Part shown: positions 1 through 6,948 of the stretch, piece after piece
Numbering within the stretch: the first letter of the stretch is position 1
Layout of the letters: each line of letters opens with the position of its first letter
NCBI GenBank assembly: GCA_035550295.1
Contig: DASZPJ010000031.1
Location: 1-26,602 of the forward strand
DNA length: 26,602 nt
Origin: DASZPJ01 sp035550295
GTDB lineage: Bacteria > Patescibacteriota > Saccharimonadia > Saccharimonadales > UBA4665
Reading direction: 5' to 3'
The notes under the pieces: generated by a model
Databases searched by the model: none
What the model was told of the DNA's origin: nothing
What the model saw: the letters and a program-made list of their open reading frames with translations, nothing else
Position numbers and translations under genes: made by a program

Positions 1-1030
1 CTTTGAGCACGTGCGACGGTTCTTCGTCGCTGGCGCTGCAGGCCGAACCGGCTGCCGCCTGAATACCGGCTTCGTCCAGCTGGATAAGCAGCCTTTCGTT
101 ATCCTGGCCGGGAATTGTCAGGTGGACATTGTTTGGCAAGCGGGTTTTTTGTGATCCGTTAATCACGGCATTTGGAAGTGTTTGGTCAATTAGATCGAAA
201 AATTGTCGCTGAAGCTGCTGCAATCGATTGCTCTCGTTGTGACGGTCAGTCTGGGCTAGATTTAAAGCTTTGGCCAGGCCAATTGCTGCCGCCACGTTTT
301 CGGTGCCTGAGCGCATGCCAAACTCTTGCCCACCGCCGCTGACTAGTGGCTTTAGGCTAAGTCCGGCTTTCACGAATAGCACTCCGCTCTGCTTCGGCCC
401 GTACAGTTTGCCACCGTTGATAGTCATCAGGTCAACGGCCAAACGGCTGACATGCAAGTCCAAGTAGTTGCCGGCCTGGCAGGCGTCAGTGTGAAAATAC
501 AGCGGTTGTTTGACGGCACGCTGCCGCCGGTCATTACGAATTTCATCGAGTAATTGGGCAATTTGCTTGAGCGGCTGGATGGTGCCGATTTCGTTGTTGG
601 CGTAGCCGATGCTGACCAAAACGGTTTGATCATCAATTAATTCTGCCAAATTTTCCAGGTTGATCCGGCCGTCGGGCAAAACTTTGGCCAGCCGACATGC
701 GTAATCTTTAGCTGGTGCCAGAATTGAATCGTGCTCAACACCGGCCACCACCAAGTTGGCCTGTGGGAACTGGCGCATTACACCGTGGACGGCCAAATTA
801 TTGGCTTCGCTGCCGCCAGCCGTAAAAACAACTTCGCTAGGCCGGGCACCCAGCCAATGGCCAATGTCGGCCCGGGCCGTTTCCAAAGCTTTGCGGGTTT
901 CGCGAGCTGCAGCGTAGCTAGCCGATGGGTTATAAAAGCGCTCGGCGAAAAACGGCTGCATAGCCGCTAACACTTCTGGATGTAGCGGTGTGGCGGCAGC
1001 GTAGTCTAGGTAAATCGTCTTGGCGGACAT
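1..1030 (-). CDS. Cysteine desulfurase (NifS/IscS family), 3' end beyond window
   Basis: PLP-dependent enzyme that takes sulfur from L-cysteine as an enzyme persulfide for Fe-S clusters or tRNA thiolation. The frame is open from the ATG at 1030 to base 1 with no stop, so the C-terminus is outside the window. The start is near the family N-terminus (MSAKTIYLDYAAATPLHPEV). The GSEANN segment, an HTDACQ-like stretch (FHTDACQAG) and the PLP-lysine region (INGGKLYGPK) follow in order. The persulfide loop GSACSA is visible near base 40, so the catalytic Cys is present and the short-loop form suggests the IscS-like group. The PLP lysine is preceded by GG where many members have SxH. About 343 residues are visible of a usual 380-400. 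It follows two hypothetical genes on the same strand. No Fe-S scaffold gene is in the window, so the acceptor cannot be named. Confidence 0.93.
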   Translation of the reverse strand, partial: MSAKTIYLDYAAATPLHPEVLAAMQPFFAERFYNPSASYAAARETRKALETARADIGHWLGARPSEVVFTAGGSEANNLAVHGVMRQFPQANLVVAGVEHDSILAPAKDYACRLAKVLPDGRINLENLAELIDDQTVLVSIGYANNEIGTIQPLKQIAQLLDEIRNDRRQRAVKQPLYFHTDACQAGNYLDLHVSRLAVDLMTINGGKLYGPKQSGVLFVKAGLSLKPLVSGGGQEFGMRSGTENVAAAIGLAKALNLAQTDRHNESNRLQQLQRQFFDLIDQTLPNAVINGSQKTRLPNNVHLTIPGQDNERLLIQLDEAGIQAAAGSACSASDEEPSHVLK

Positions 1031-1068
1031 TGACGTAAGTATAACCTTCGGGGTGCGGCTAACGAAGC

Positions 1069-1449
1069 TTAAGCCGTTTTGGCAACTTGTAGCAGGCGCT
1101 GATATTCAGCTTTAACGCGTTCGGTGTACATCCGGGTAGCACGGTGGAAGTTGCGGATTTCTTGTTCGGATAGGCGCTGGTAAGTTTTCTGGCCGTCTTG
1201 TGATTTGATGATGCCATTCGGACGGATGTCGTAACGCGTAGTAATGGCGTGTTGGCCTTGCTGGTCGGCCCATTCTTCGTGCCAAATCCAGGTGGCCCGG
1301 TCAAGACAGAAAAATTGGCGTTGGTGGCCTTTTGGCACTTCGCCAAATAACTGGCCGCCTATCTCGGCTTCGCGTCGCAGTATATTTCGCTTGAAGTCGG
1401 CAGCACGCTCGTCGGCAGTCCGCGGCATGATCTTAGGTAGAATGCTCAT
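1069..1449 (-). CDS. Conserved-looking hypothetical protein, 126 aa
   Basis: No function recognised. The protein is soluble, basic and rich in aromatic residues, with no signal peptide or membrane segment. A compact central block (residues about 30-80) contains GGQLFGEVPKGHQRQFFCLD, then WIWHEEW and TTRYDIRPNGI, which looks like a small beta-rich fold. An Arg/Gln-rich helix follows (about 90-120). The ATG overlaps the TGA of the upstream 181-aa gene as ATGA (1446-1449), so the two are probably translationally coupled. From memory, proteins with the 'LFG.VP.G..R.FFCLD..TW.WHEEW' pattern occur in Saccharibacteria, but this was not searched. Expression is likely shared with the upstream gene. 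Confidence 0.8.
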   Translation of the reverse strand: MSILPKIMPRTADERAADFKRNILRREAEIGGQLFGEVPKGHQRQFFCLDRATWIWHEEWADQQGQHAITTRYDIRPNGIIKSQDGQKTYQRLSEQEIRNFHRATRMYTERVKAEYQRLLQVAKTA

Positions 1450-1991
1450 GCGAACAACCCCAAATTACTGTTGTTGGTTTGCAGCGCTGCACGGCGATCT
1501 TCACTGTCAACTTCTTCCAAAACTTTACGACGGGCTTCTTCCAGGTCGATCGTCTCACCATTATTCCACTCCACCGGCGGTGTTACGTGCTTTTCTTCAA
1601 TAACTTCTTGGGCCGGCTGCATTTGGGCAAAAGCTTCAATTGAGAGGTTCGGGTCACCGCCATGCGCCAGGTAAGCACCGTAAAGAGCGGCCAGGATTTC
1701 TTGGGCAGCACGGTCAACCTGTGGCTGGACTTGGATTTCATAATCTTGGGCTCTGGCAGCGGCATTAATCACATTACCGGCAACTTGGCGCTGTGTTTGG
1801 ACTGGAATTTCCGGGCCGACCTCAGTCAAAACAGCGCGGTCAACGGCCGCCTGCTTGAAGTCGATCTCTGGCAAAAGCTCGCTACTCAAAATGTGGGCAT
1901 CTTCAGCAGTAACACGCTCAGTCGGGCGCTCCGACAAAAACGGTATTTGTAACGGTGGAATCAACTTGTCTAGATCGAAATCAAAATGCAT
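1446..1991 (-). CDS. Hypothetical protein, 181 aa, coupled to the 126-aa gene
   Basis: No function recognised. The acidic, Ala/Gln/Glu-rich sequence is predicted mostly helical, without signal peptide or TM segment. The N-terminus (MHFDFDLDKLIPPLQIPFLSE) is hydrophobic and proline-rich. Residues about 65-105 look like one long amphipathic helix, and the C-terminal third is acidic and ends NNSNLGLFA. It starts 19 bases after the tatD stop and its own stop overlaps the next start as ATGA. The layout metG-tatD-181aa-126aa reads as one transcription unit. I see no clear Shine-Dalgarno before the ATG, so re-initiation from tatD is possible. Confidence 0.78.
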   Translation of the reverse strand: MHFDFDLDKLIPPLQIPFLSERPTERVTAEDAHILSSELLPEIDFKQAAVDRAVLTEVGPEIPVQTQRQVAGNVINAAARAQDYEIQVQPQVDRAAQEILAALYGAYLAHGGDPNLSIEAFAQMQPAQEVIEEKHVTPPVEWNNGETIDLEEARRKVLEEVDSEDRRAALQTNNSNLGLFA

Positions 1992-2010
1992 AGGTTATGT
2001 TTTTAGAACT

Positions 2011-2823
2011 TTATAGGCCGAAGAGGTGGCGGGCGTTTCTGGTCGTCACCGTGGCCAAATCTTCATATTTTTGGTCACGCATTTCGGCTAGAAATCGCGA
2101 TACGGTTTCCACCTGCCTCGGTTCGTTTATACTACCACGATAAGGGGTGGGAGTCAAGAAGGGCGCATCGGTTTCTAGCAGCAGGTTTTCTAGCGGAATA
2201 GCTTTGTACATCTGTAATTGGGCTGGATTTTTGGCAAATGTGGCAATTCCATTGACGCCGATGAAAAGCCCGTAATTTAAGGCTTTTTTAAGATTTTCCT
2301 CTGAATCGGTAAAACTATGCAGCACGCCGCGGATACCCTGATACTCCTCAAAGATAGGCCAAAAGTCTTCAAAAGCCTCGCGGACATGGAAAATTAGCGG
2401 TAGATCGTTGCTAAGTGCCAGCTCAATTTGGAAGCGCAATACTTTGACTTGGTCTACTTTCGGTGAATGGGTGTAAAAAAAGTCCAGGCCACACTCCCCT
2501 ACGGCCACCACTTTTGGTGATTTTGCCAAAGCCGCAAACTCGTCCAACTTGGCTTGGTTGCCAGCAAAGTGCTGGGCTTCGTGCGGATGGATACCGACCG
2601 AGACGAAGCAGCCTTCCCTATCCTTCGCGAAATCAATTGCCAACCTGCTGTCTTCCAGGTCGCAGCCAACGCAAACCAGGCGTGTAGCACCGGCTGCGGC
2701 AGCATTTTCGATTACCTCGTTAGCAGTTAAATTGGCTTTGGCCCATAGTTCGCGGGTGGCTGGTTCGCCCTTTCTCAGTCCGATTGATTGGATATGGCAA
2801 TGCGTATCAACCAACTCGATCAT
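2011..2823 (-). CDS. tatD: TatD family metal-dependent hydrolase/DNase
   Basis: Amidohydrolase-superfamily TIM barrel. Family members are metal-dependent 3'-5' exonucleases or DNases (E. coli TatD, B. subtilis YabD/YcfH group). All metal ligands can be seen: DTHCH at residues 6-10, VGIHPH near 77, GECGLD near 111 (bridging Glu), FHVR (His), HSF (His) and LLETDAPFLTP (Asp). The length of 270 aa matches the family, with a slightly longer loop after DTHCH. The ATG overlaps the metG TGA as ATGA (2820-2823), so translation is likely coupled. metG-tatD adjacency is a classical arrangement in Firmicutes and Actinobacteria. The assignment to the family is firm; the exact substrate is not shown by the sequence. 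Confidence 0.95.
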   Translation of the reverse strand: MIELVDTHCHIQSIGLRKGEPATRELWAKANLTANEVIENAAAAGATRLVCVGCDLEDSRLAIDFAKDREGCFVSVGIHPHEAQHFAGNQAKLDEFAALAKSPKVVAVGECGLDFFYTHSPKVDQVKVLRFQIELALSNDLPLIFHVREAFEDFWPIFEEYQGIRGVLHSFTDSEENLKKALNYGLFIGVNGIATFAKNPAQLQMYKAIPLENLLLETDAPFLTPTPYRGSINEPRQVETVSRFLAEMRDQKYEDLATVTTRNARHLFGL

Positions 2824-4280
2824 TTGGCGGTGTCGGTAGGTTTAGGAGATGTGTCTTTTGGAAATAGCGTGCCTTCCACGGCGTGGGCTTGGCCGTCTTT
2901 GAAAGCGGCTTGGATTTTAGCGGCGGTTTCCGGCAAAAATGGTTCCAGTAACTCGGCGATCTTTTGCAAAGAACTAACTTGGTAAAGCAGCACCTCACGC
3001 AAATGTTCATCGTCGCTGGCTTTGGCCAATTCCCAGGGTTTTTCTTCGTCAATGTACTGGTTGAGACCACGAACTTGTTCCCAAACTTCGTCTAGCGCGC
3101 GGTCAAAACGGCACTCCGCAATCGCCTGTTGGTACTGGGCAATATCGTGCTCGGCTGACGGGACTTCGCCAAGTTGGCCATCAAGATTTTTGGTGACCAG
3201 CACCAGCGTGCGCTGCAAGGCGTTGCCGAGCTCGTTGGCCAGTTCGTTGTTGTATGCGTTTTCGAATGATTCCCAACTAAAATCGCCATCGCTGTAGCTG
3301 GGAATATGGCGCAAAAAGTAGTAGCGGAAGGCGTCGGCGCCATATTTGTCGATAACGTCATTGGGTGAAACGGAATTGCCAAGTGATTTGCTCATCTTTT
3401 TGGCATCAACGGTCACGTAGCCATGTACATAGAGGACTTTTGGCAGCGGCAGCTTTAGCGCCAGCAACATTGCTGGCCAAATTGCAGCATGAAAACGCAG
3501 GATTCCCTTGCCAATAACTTGGACATTGGCTGGCCAGAAGTCTTTAAAGTCCTGATGCTCGGGATAGCCCAGAACGGTGATGTAGTTCATCAATGCCTCA
3601 AACCACACATACATCACCTGGCTTTTGTCGCCGGGCACCGGGATTCCCCAGCTGATGGTATCGGTCGGTCGGCTAATGCTGATGTCTTCCAGCCCGCTTT
3701 TGAGCAGCGATAAAATTTCGTTACGGCGCGTTTCCGGAACAATCTTGAACTGATCGCTGGTGATAGCTTCCAACACCGGTTTGGTGTAGGAGCTTAATTT
3801 GAAGAAGTAGTTCTCTTCTTCAATTTTTTCATATGGGCGATCGTGATCCGGGCAAACGCCATTGTTGGCCTTAACTACCGTCTCGGTAAAGAATTCTTCA
3901 TCGCCAGTGCAGTACCAACCAACGTACTTACCTTTGTAAATGTCTTTTTCTAGAGCCTTCCAGATAAGTTGGGCTCGTTCTTCATGTGATTCGTCGGTCG
4001 TTCGTATAAAGCGATTGTTGCTGATGTTGAGTCGCTTGGCCAGTTCGCTAAAACGCTGGCTCATTTGATCGGCAAGAGATTTGGGATCAAGCCCAAGTTC
4101 GGTCGCCTTTTCGGCGATCTTGCCACCATGTTCATCAGTGCCGGTGCTGAAAATTACGTCATCGCCAGCTTGCCGTGCGGCCCTGGCCAGAACGTCAGCC
4201 AGCACAAACTCCATGGCATGCCCCAGGTGCGGTTCGCCGTTTACATAAGGAATCGAGGTACAGACGTAGTACTTGCTCAT
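2820..4280 (-). CDS. metG: Methionyl-tRNA synthetase
   Basis: Class I aminoacyl-tRNA synthetase charging tRNA-Met. The HIGH motif is HLGH at residues 18-21 and the KMSKS loop is at 295-299. The CP insertion has a zinc-knuckle-like region with C124, D127, C143 and H146, so one of the usual four ligands is Asp. The anticodon-binding helical bundle fills about 330-460. The protein ends at 486 aa with a Lys/Pro-rich tail and has no C-terminal EMAP/Trbp111-type tRNA-binding domain, so it is a short form. A -10-like TAAAAT (4288-4293) lies 7 nt before the ATG and there is no Shine-Dalgarno, which suggests a leaderless mRNA. It is the first gene of metG-tatD-181aa-126aa. Confidence 0.97.
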   Translation of the reverse strand: MSKYYVCTSIPYVNGEPHLGHAMEFVLADVLARAARQAGDDVIFSTGTDEHGGKIAEKATELGLDPKSLADQMSQRFSELAKRLNISNNRFIRTTDESHEERAQLIWKALEKDIYKGKYVGWYCTGDEEFFTETVVKANNGVCPDHDRPYEKIEEENYFFKLSSYTKPVLEAITSDQFKIVPETRRNEILSLLKSGLEDISISRPTDTISWGIPVPGDKSQVMYVWFEALMNYITVLGYPEHQDFKDFWPANVQVIGKGILRFHAAIWPAMLLALKLPLPKVLYVHGYVTVDAKKMSKSLGNSVSPNDVIDKYGADAFRYYFLRHIPSYSDGDFSWESFENAYNNELANELGNALQRTLVLVTKNLDGQLGEVPSAEHDIAQYQQAIAECRFDRALDEVWEQVRGLNQYIDEEKPWELAKASDDEHLREVLLYQVSSLQKIAELLEPFLPETAAKIQAAFKDGQAHAVEGTLFPKDTSPKPTDTAK

Positions 4281-4287
4281 TAGCTAT

Positions 4288-4293
4288 ATTTTA
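4288..4293 (-). promoter_or_regulatory. -10 box for metG (probable leaderless start)
   Basis: TAAAAT read on the minus strand, ending 7 nt before the metG ATG. A start about 7 nt downstream of the -10 would fall at or next to the initiation codon. No good -35 and no Shine-Dalgarno were seen. Confidence 0.5.
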
Positions 4294-4323
4294 GCGTTTT
4301 ACAGGGATAAATGAAACACTTAA

Positions 4324-4659
4324 CTAGCTTTGCAAACCGGCCAGATCAAAGGCTACAAATGGTTCATCACCTACGACTTCGGCATCGTGGCCAGCCGGCA
4401 GATCCAAAAAATCACCAGCTTTCATAATGGTTTCGCTGCCATCGTCCAACACTACCTTCATTTCGCCGGATATGGCGTACAGCACGTGGTGCATTTGGCA
4501 AGTTGCCGTTCCCACTACCGGACTCATGTCTTTTGACCATTTCCAGCCTGGCTGGTAGACCATTTGATAAACATTTTTGTCGCCGACTTTTAGGCCGCTC
4601 ATCTTAGCGTTTGACATATCGTGCTGTTCGTCCGGCTTTTGAAAATTTTTGGCCTGCAT
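4324..4659 (-). CDS. Single-domain cupin protein
   Basis: Small cupin-2 type beta-barrel of 111 aa. The core runs from about residue 35 to 108: GWKWSKDMSPVVGTATCQMHHVLYAISGEM, then DDGSETIMKAGDFLDLPAGHDAEVVGDEP. The first cupin motif keeps part of the metal-binding pattern (HH at about 58-59, and E66). The second keeps PAGHD. The ligands are therefore only partly canonical and metal binding is uncertain. There is no signal peptide. The start is supported by AGAAAGG about 12 nt upstream. It lies downstream of tRNA-Val and a tRNA-like 3' fragment, and upstream of metG with a 43-base gap. Family function ranges from sugar isomerases to storage and sensor proteins, so no specific role is assigned. 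Confidence 0.85.
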   Translation of the reverse strand: MQAKNFQKPDEQHDMSNAKMSGLKVGDKNVYQMVYQPGWKWSKDMSPVVGTATCQMHHVLYAISGEMKVVLDDGSETIMKAGDFLDLPAGHDAEVVGDEPFVAFDLAGLQS

Positions 4660-4683
4660 ACTTAACTACCTTTCTTGAACTTA

Positions 4684-4760
4684 TGGTGGGACTGAGAGGA
4701 CTTGAACCCAGAAATGCCCAGTGGGCATTTGCTGTCGACACTAGCGAAGCGTCTGTCAAA
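4684..4760 (-). other. tRNA 3'-end fragment with adjacent hairpin (pseudo-tRNA or att-like remnant)
   Basis: On the minus strand the stretch ends GGTTCAAGTCC...CAGTCCCACCA (4684-4709). This is a T-loop, the 3' half of an acceptor stem identical to that of the neighbouring tRNA-Val, and an encoded CCA. The 5' side of the T stem does not pair beyond three bases. There is no D-arm, anticodon arm or 5' acceptor strand. In their place sits a 9-bp hairpin (AAATGCCCA/TGGGCATTT). It is therefore not a functional tRNA. It could be a decayed tRNA or the copied 3' end left by an integrative element. Confidence 0.6.
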
Positions 4761-4763
4761 AAG

Positions 4764-4840
4764 TGGTGGGACTGCACGGACTCGAACCGTGGACCTCACG
4801 GATGTGAACCGCGCGCTCTAGCCAGCTGAGCTACAATCCC
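4764..4840 (-). tRNA. tRNA-Val (anticodon CAC)
   Basis: Complete cloverleaf of 77 nt with encoded CCA. Acceptor GGGATTG/CAGTCCC, D arm GCTC...GAGC, anticodon stem CGCGG/CCGTG with loop TTCACAT (anticodon CAC, reads GUG), T arm CACGG-TTCGAGT-CCGTG, discriminator A. It is on the minus strand, between the trehalase-like gene and the cupin gene. Confidence 0.95.
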
Positions 4841-4867
4841 AAAGGTTGGTCTGTAAATTGTACCACT

Positions 4868-6145
4868 TCACCTCTGTTGGTCGATGTAATCGCGACAAAA
4901 GCGTTCGTAAATAGCATTGGTCCAGCCAAAGCCGGTTTGCGATGGATACAAGCCTTTGAGTGGTGGTTTGTCTGGTGCAACCACATTGTATTTTTCCAGG
5001 AAAAGGCCGTTTTCGTTGAACCACCAGGTGTTAGTTTTTAGCCATTTCATGGCAATGCGCCGGGCGTCTTCGTGGTAGCCGTAGCGTTCCAGCGCCTGGA
5101 CGACAATGAAATGCAGCGGTGCCCAGCCATTGGGGTATGACCACTGCGTTGGCGTGCTGCCGAGCACGAATTGGCCGATGGGCAAAGTATCGGTCGTGGT
5201 CAAACCGCCCTTGTACTCAAACCGGCGCAGGCCTTTGACCAAACTAGCTGCCTGTTTTTCGTCGACCATACCGGCCCACATCGGGAAGAAGGCCGCCAAA
5301 CTGCTGATCGGACCCCGTTTTTTCTTTACATAGTTATAGTCGTAATACAGGCCGCGGACTTTGTCCCACATTAGTTTGTTCATAGTGGCTTTGCGTGTCT
5401 CAGCAGCTTCATCCCATTTGGTGGCTGCGTCTTCCTTGCCCAGAATCCTGGCAGCTCTCGCGAAGTCGGTTTCGTATTTATAGAGCAAGGCATTTAGGTC
5501 GACCGGCAAAAAGTTTAGCGCCCGGCGGTCGAAGCGCGGTGTCATGTCCCAACCACTTTCGGCCTCTGCCAAATCATGCAGGTAGTTGATGTCGTAGTAG
5601 CGGCTCAGGCCTTGGTAAACCTGGCGTTCGTTGGGTTTTTTGACACCCATCCAAACAGTGTCGTATTCCTGTTCGGCCGTCTTCATGGCGCTGGCTAACC
5701 ACTTGTCACCAGGCTGATAGGTTTCATAAACGTCAAAAATGAAAGTCGTCAGCAGTGGCGGCTGGGACCGCCCGGTCAGGTAAGTCCGCGAAGCATTGGG
5801 AATGACTTTGAAACGCTTAAACAGGTAGATGAGGTCTTCCAGTATGCCGCTGACTAAGTCCTTATGATTGGCATCGAGCATGCCCTGCACCATAAAGTAA
5901 CTGTCCCAATAGTAGAGTTCGTTGTAATCAAAGCCGGTTTTGGCCTGGTACGAAGGCACTAAATACGGGTGTGGCAGACCCAACAGGCTTTCGTCATCTT
6001 TGGGGTGGTTGCGCTGGATGTGCGGCCAGTAGTCATCAATATATTTACGCGCAGCTTGGACATCGGCAGCCGTCAGATCTTTGCCTTGGCGAAAAGACAA
6101 GCGTAGCTTTTGGCCGATAAAGGCGCGGGCATCTTCGAATGGCAT
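4868..6145 (-). CDS. Trehalase-like glycoside hydrolase (GH37), catalytic Glu replaced
   Basis: GH37 (alpha/alpha)6-barrel protein. Classical members hydrolyse trehalose to two glucoses. Seen: YYWDSYF at 79-84 (signature 1), SGWD with D200 aligning with the catalytic acid Asp of E. coli TreA, QWSYPNGWAP at 334-343 (signature 2) and GFGWTN at 405-410. By memory alignment to E. coli TreA, the segment from EKYNV (384) to GFGWTN has the same length, but the catalytic base Glu of GGGGEYPLQ is Leu399 (KGLYPSQ). There is no signal peptide, so it is probably cytoplasmic. At 425 aa it is shorter than TreA. The start is supported by GGAAG 1-2 nt before the ATG only weakly. It could be a trehalase with altered chemistry or an inactive or other-specificity relative. 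Confidence 0.88.
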   Translation of the reverse strand: MPFEDARAFIGQKLRLSFRQGKDLTAADVQAARKYIDDYWPHIQRNHPKDDESLLGLPHPYLVPSYQAKTGFDYNELYYWDSYFMVQGMLDANHKDLVSGILEDLIYLFKRFKVIPNASRTYLTGRSQPPLLTTFIFDVYETYQPGDKWLASAMKTAEQEYDTVWMGVKKPNERQVYQGLSRYYDINYLHDLAEAESGWDMTPRFDRRALNFLPVDLNALLYKYETDFARAARILGKEDAATKWDEAAETRKATMNKLMWDKVRGLYYDYNYVKKKRGPISSLAAFFPMWAGMVDEKQAASLVKGLRRFEYKGGLTTTDTLPIGQFVLGSTPTQWSYPNGWAPLHFIVVQALERYGYHEDARRIAMKWLKTNTWWFNENGLFLEKYNVVAPDKPPLKGLYPSQTGFGWTNAIYERFCRDYIDQQR

Positions 6146-6207
6146 GCTTCCAGCCTAGCGGTGCAACTGGGTAGCGGTCAAGCCGAAACTGCAGCGGCTT
6201 CGACAAC

Positions 6208-6233
6208 AAAAAAGACCCCTTGCGGGGTCTTTA
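6208..6233 (-). terminator. Intrinsic terminator after the RRM gene
   Basis: On the minus strand AAAGACCCC-GCAA-GGGGTCTTT followed by TTTTGT. It is a 9-bp stem with a 4-nt loop and a U tract, 18 bases after the RRM stop. Confidence 0.92.
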
Positions 6234-6250
6234 ATCTCAAAGATACCTGC

Positions 6251-6517
6251 TTAGTAGCGAGGGCGTTCTTCGCGAGGACGGGCTTCGTTAACAACGATAG
6301 CGCGACCGTCAAGCTCTTTGCCGTTGAGCAAGTCGATAGCCTTCTTGGCTTCTTCGTCGCTGCCCATTTCTACAAAGCCGAAACCTTTGCTGCGATTGGT
6401 TTCGCGGTCAAAGATGACGTTAGCAGACACAACTGTGCCTGCTTCTTCGAAGAAAGCTTTCAAGCTGTCGTCAGTTGTAGCCCAGGCAAGTGAGCCGATA
6501 AATAATTTGGTTGCCAT
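6251..6517 (-). CDS. RNA-binding protein, single RRM domain
   Basis: Small glycine/aromatic RRM protein of 88 aa, the type found in cyanobacteria and CPR bacteria and often linked to cold response or RNA chaperoning. RNP-2 is KLFIGSL (residues 4-10) and RNP-1 is KGFGFVEM (44-51); both carry the aromatic RNA-stacking residues. The C-terminus is a short basic tail (EARPREERPRY). I chose the second possible Met (6517), because AGGAG sits 7 nt before it and the upstream six codons would overlap this Shine-Dalgarno. It is monocistronic, with its own terminator and a leader of up to several hundred bases upstream. The RNA targets cannot be told from sequence. Confidence 0.95.
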   Translation of the reverse strand: MATKLFIGSLAWATTDDSLKAFFEEAGTVVSANVIFDRETNRSKGFGFVEMGSDEEAKKAIDLLNGKELDGRAIVVNEARPREERPRY

Positions 6518-6701
6518 TTTCTCTCCTACAGTCACTGAGGTAATCTGGCAAACCAGTTAGCTGCGCCTCTGCGAACCTTACATTTACTTAACTTATTAAC
6601 CTAGAACCGGACTATTGTCTCTAGCAGCTTCTCTAGTGCCGCAAGTGTAACAGAGATAACCACCCCATGCAAGCAGTTTAATTAGTAGTTAATGAATTCG
6701 T

Positions 6702-6729
6702 TTGACATTTAAAGACTAGCTGTTACATT
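6702..6729 (+). promoter_or_regulatory. Plus-strand sigma70-like promoter
   Basis: Perfect -35 TTGACA (6702-6707), 16-base spacer, -10 TACATT (6724-6729). It points into an otherwise gene-free stretch that ends in a terminator at 6935, so it probably drives a short independent RNA. Confidence 0.7.
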
Positions 6730-6767
6730 AAAAGTATTAACAGCAAAAACAGAAAGGGGGTAATCCA

Positions 6768-6830
6768 TTGAAAAGTCCTAGATCTAACGGGCAGGCAATG
6801 AAGAGCTTAGCGCAGGAGGTACGCGCCTAG
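6768..6830 (+). CDS. Candidate 20-aa small protein or leader peptide (TTG start)
   Basis: TTG at 6768 follows AGAAAGGGGG with about 7 nt spacing, a strong ribosome-binding site. The reading frame gives MKSPRSNGQAMKSLAQEVRA and stops at TAG (6828-6830). The ORF is basic and hydrophilic with no TM segment. Its promoter starts about 30 bases upstream and a terminator lies about 80 bases downstream, so a transcript of about 200 nt could encode only this peptide. A second strong Shine-Dalgarno-like AGGAGGT inside the ORF has no start codon after it. The stretch might instead be a non-coding RNA. Confidence 0.45.
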   Translation: MKSPRSNGQAMKSLAQEVRA

Positions 6831-6836
6831 GCCCCC

Positions 6837-6858
6837 TGGCCGCTAAAAACTAGCGGCG
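6837..6858 (+). other. Hairpin in plus-strand small transcript
   Basis: GCCGCTA-AAAAC-TAGCGGC, a perfect 7-bp stem just after the 20-aa ORF. There is no U tract, so it is not a terminator. Confidence 0.6.
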
Positions 6859-6907
6859 CCCCCTCACATACTATTGATTTTGCCAGCCTAAGTAGGCCGA
6901 CAACCTC

Positions 6908-6937
6908 AAGCCGCTCGGGTCAACCGGGCGGCTTTTC
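6908..6937 (+). terminator. Intrinsic terminator of the plus-strand small transcript
   Basis: AAGCCGCTCGG...CCGGGCGGCTT forms an 11-bp stem (one T-G pair) with a 5-nt loop, followed by TTTT on the plus strand. The other strand has no T tract, so the direction is away from the FKBP gene's own transcript. Confidence 0.75.
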
Positions 6938-6948
6938 GCATCTTATAA

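Larger units (their letters stand above)
6518..6948. other. 431-base intergenic region: RRM leader and a plus-strand small transcript
   Basis: The part next to 6518 must hold the RRM leader and promoter, though I see no convincing -35/-10 on the minus strand. Bases 6702-6936 carry a plus-strand promoter, a short ORF with a strong Shine-Dalgarno, hairpins and a terminator, listed separately. No other gene was seen. Confidence 0.7.

Noticed and set aside
4611..4829. 72-aa plus-strand ORF containing WWDCTDSNRGPHGCEPRALAS
   Set aside because: It is the antisense translation of tRNA-Val and the tRNA fragment, a common spurious ORF.
6515..6535. Six-codon N-terminal extension of the RRM protein
   Set aside because: The AGGAG ribosome-binding site for the inner ATG lies inside this extension, so the shorter form is preferred.
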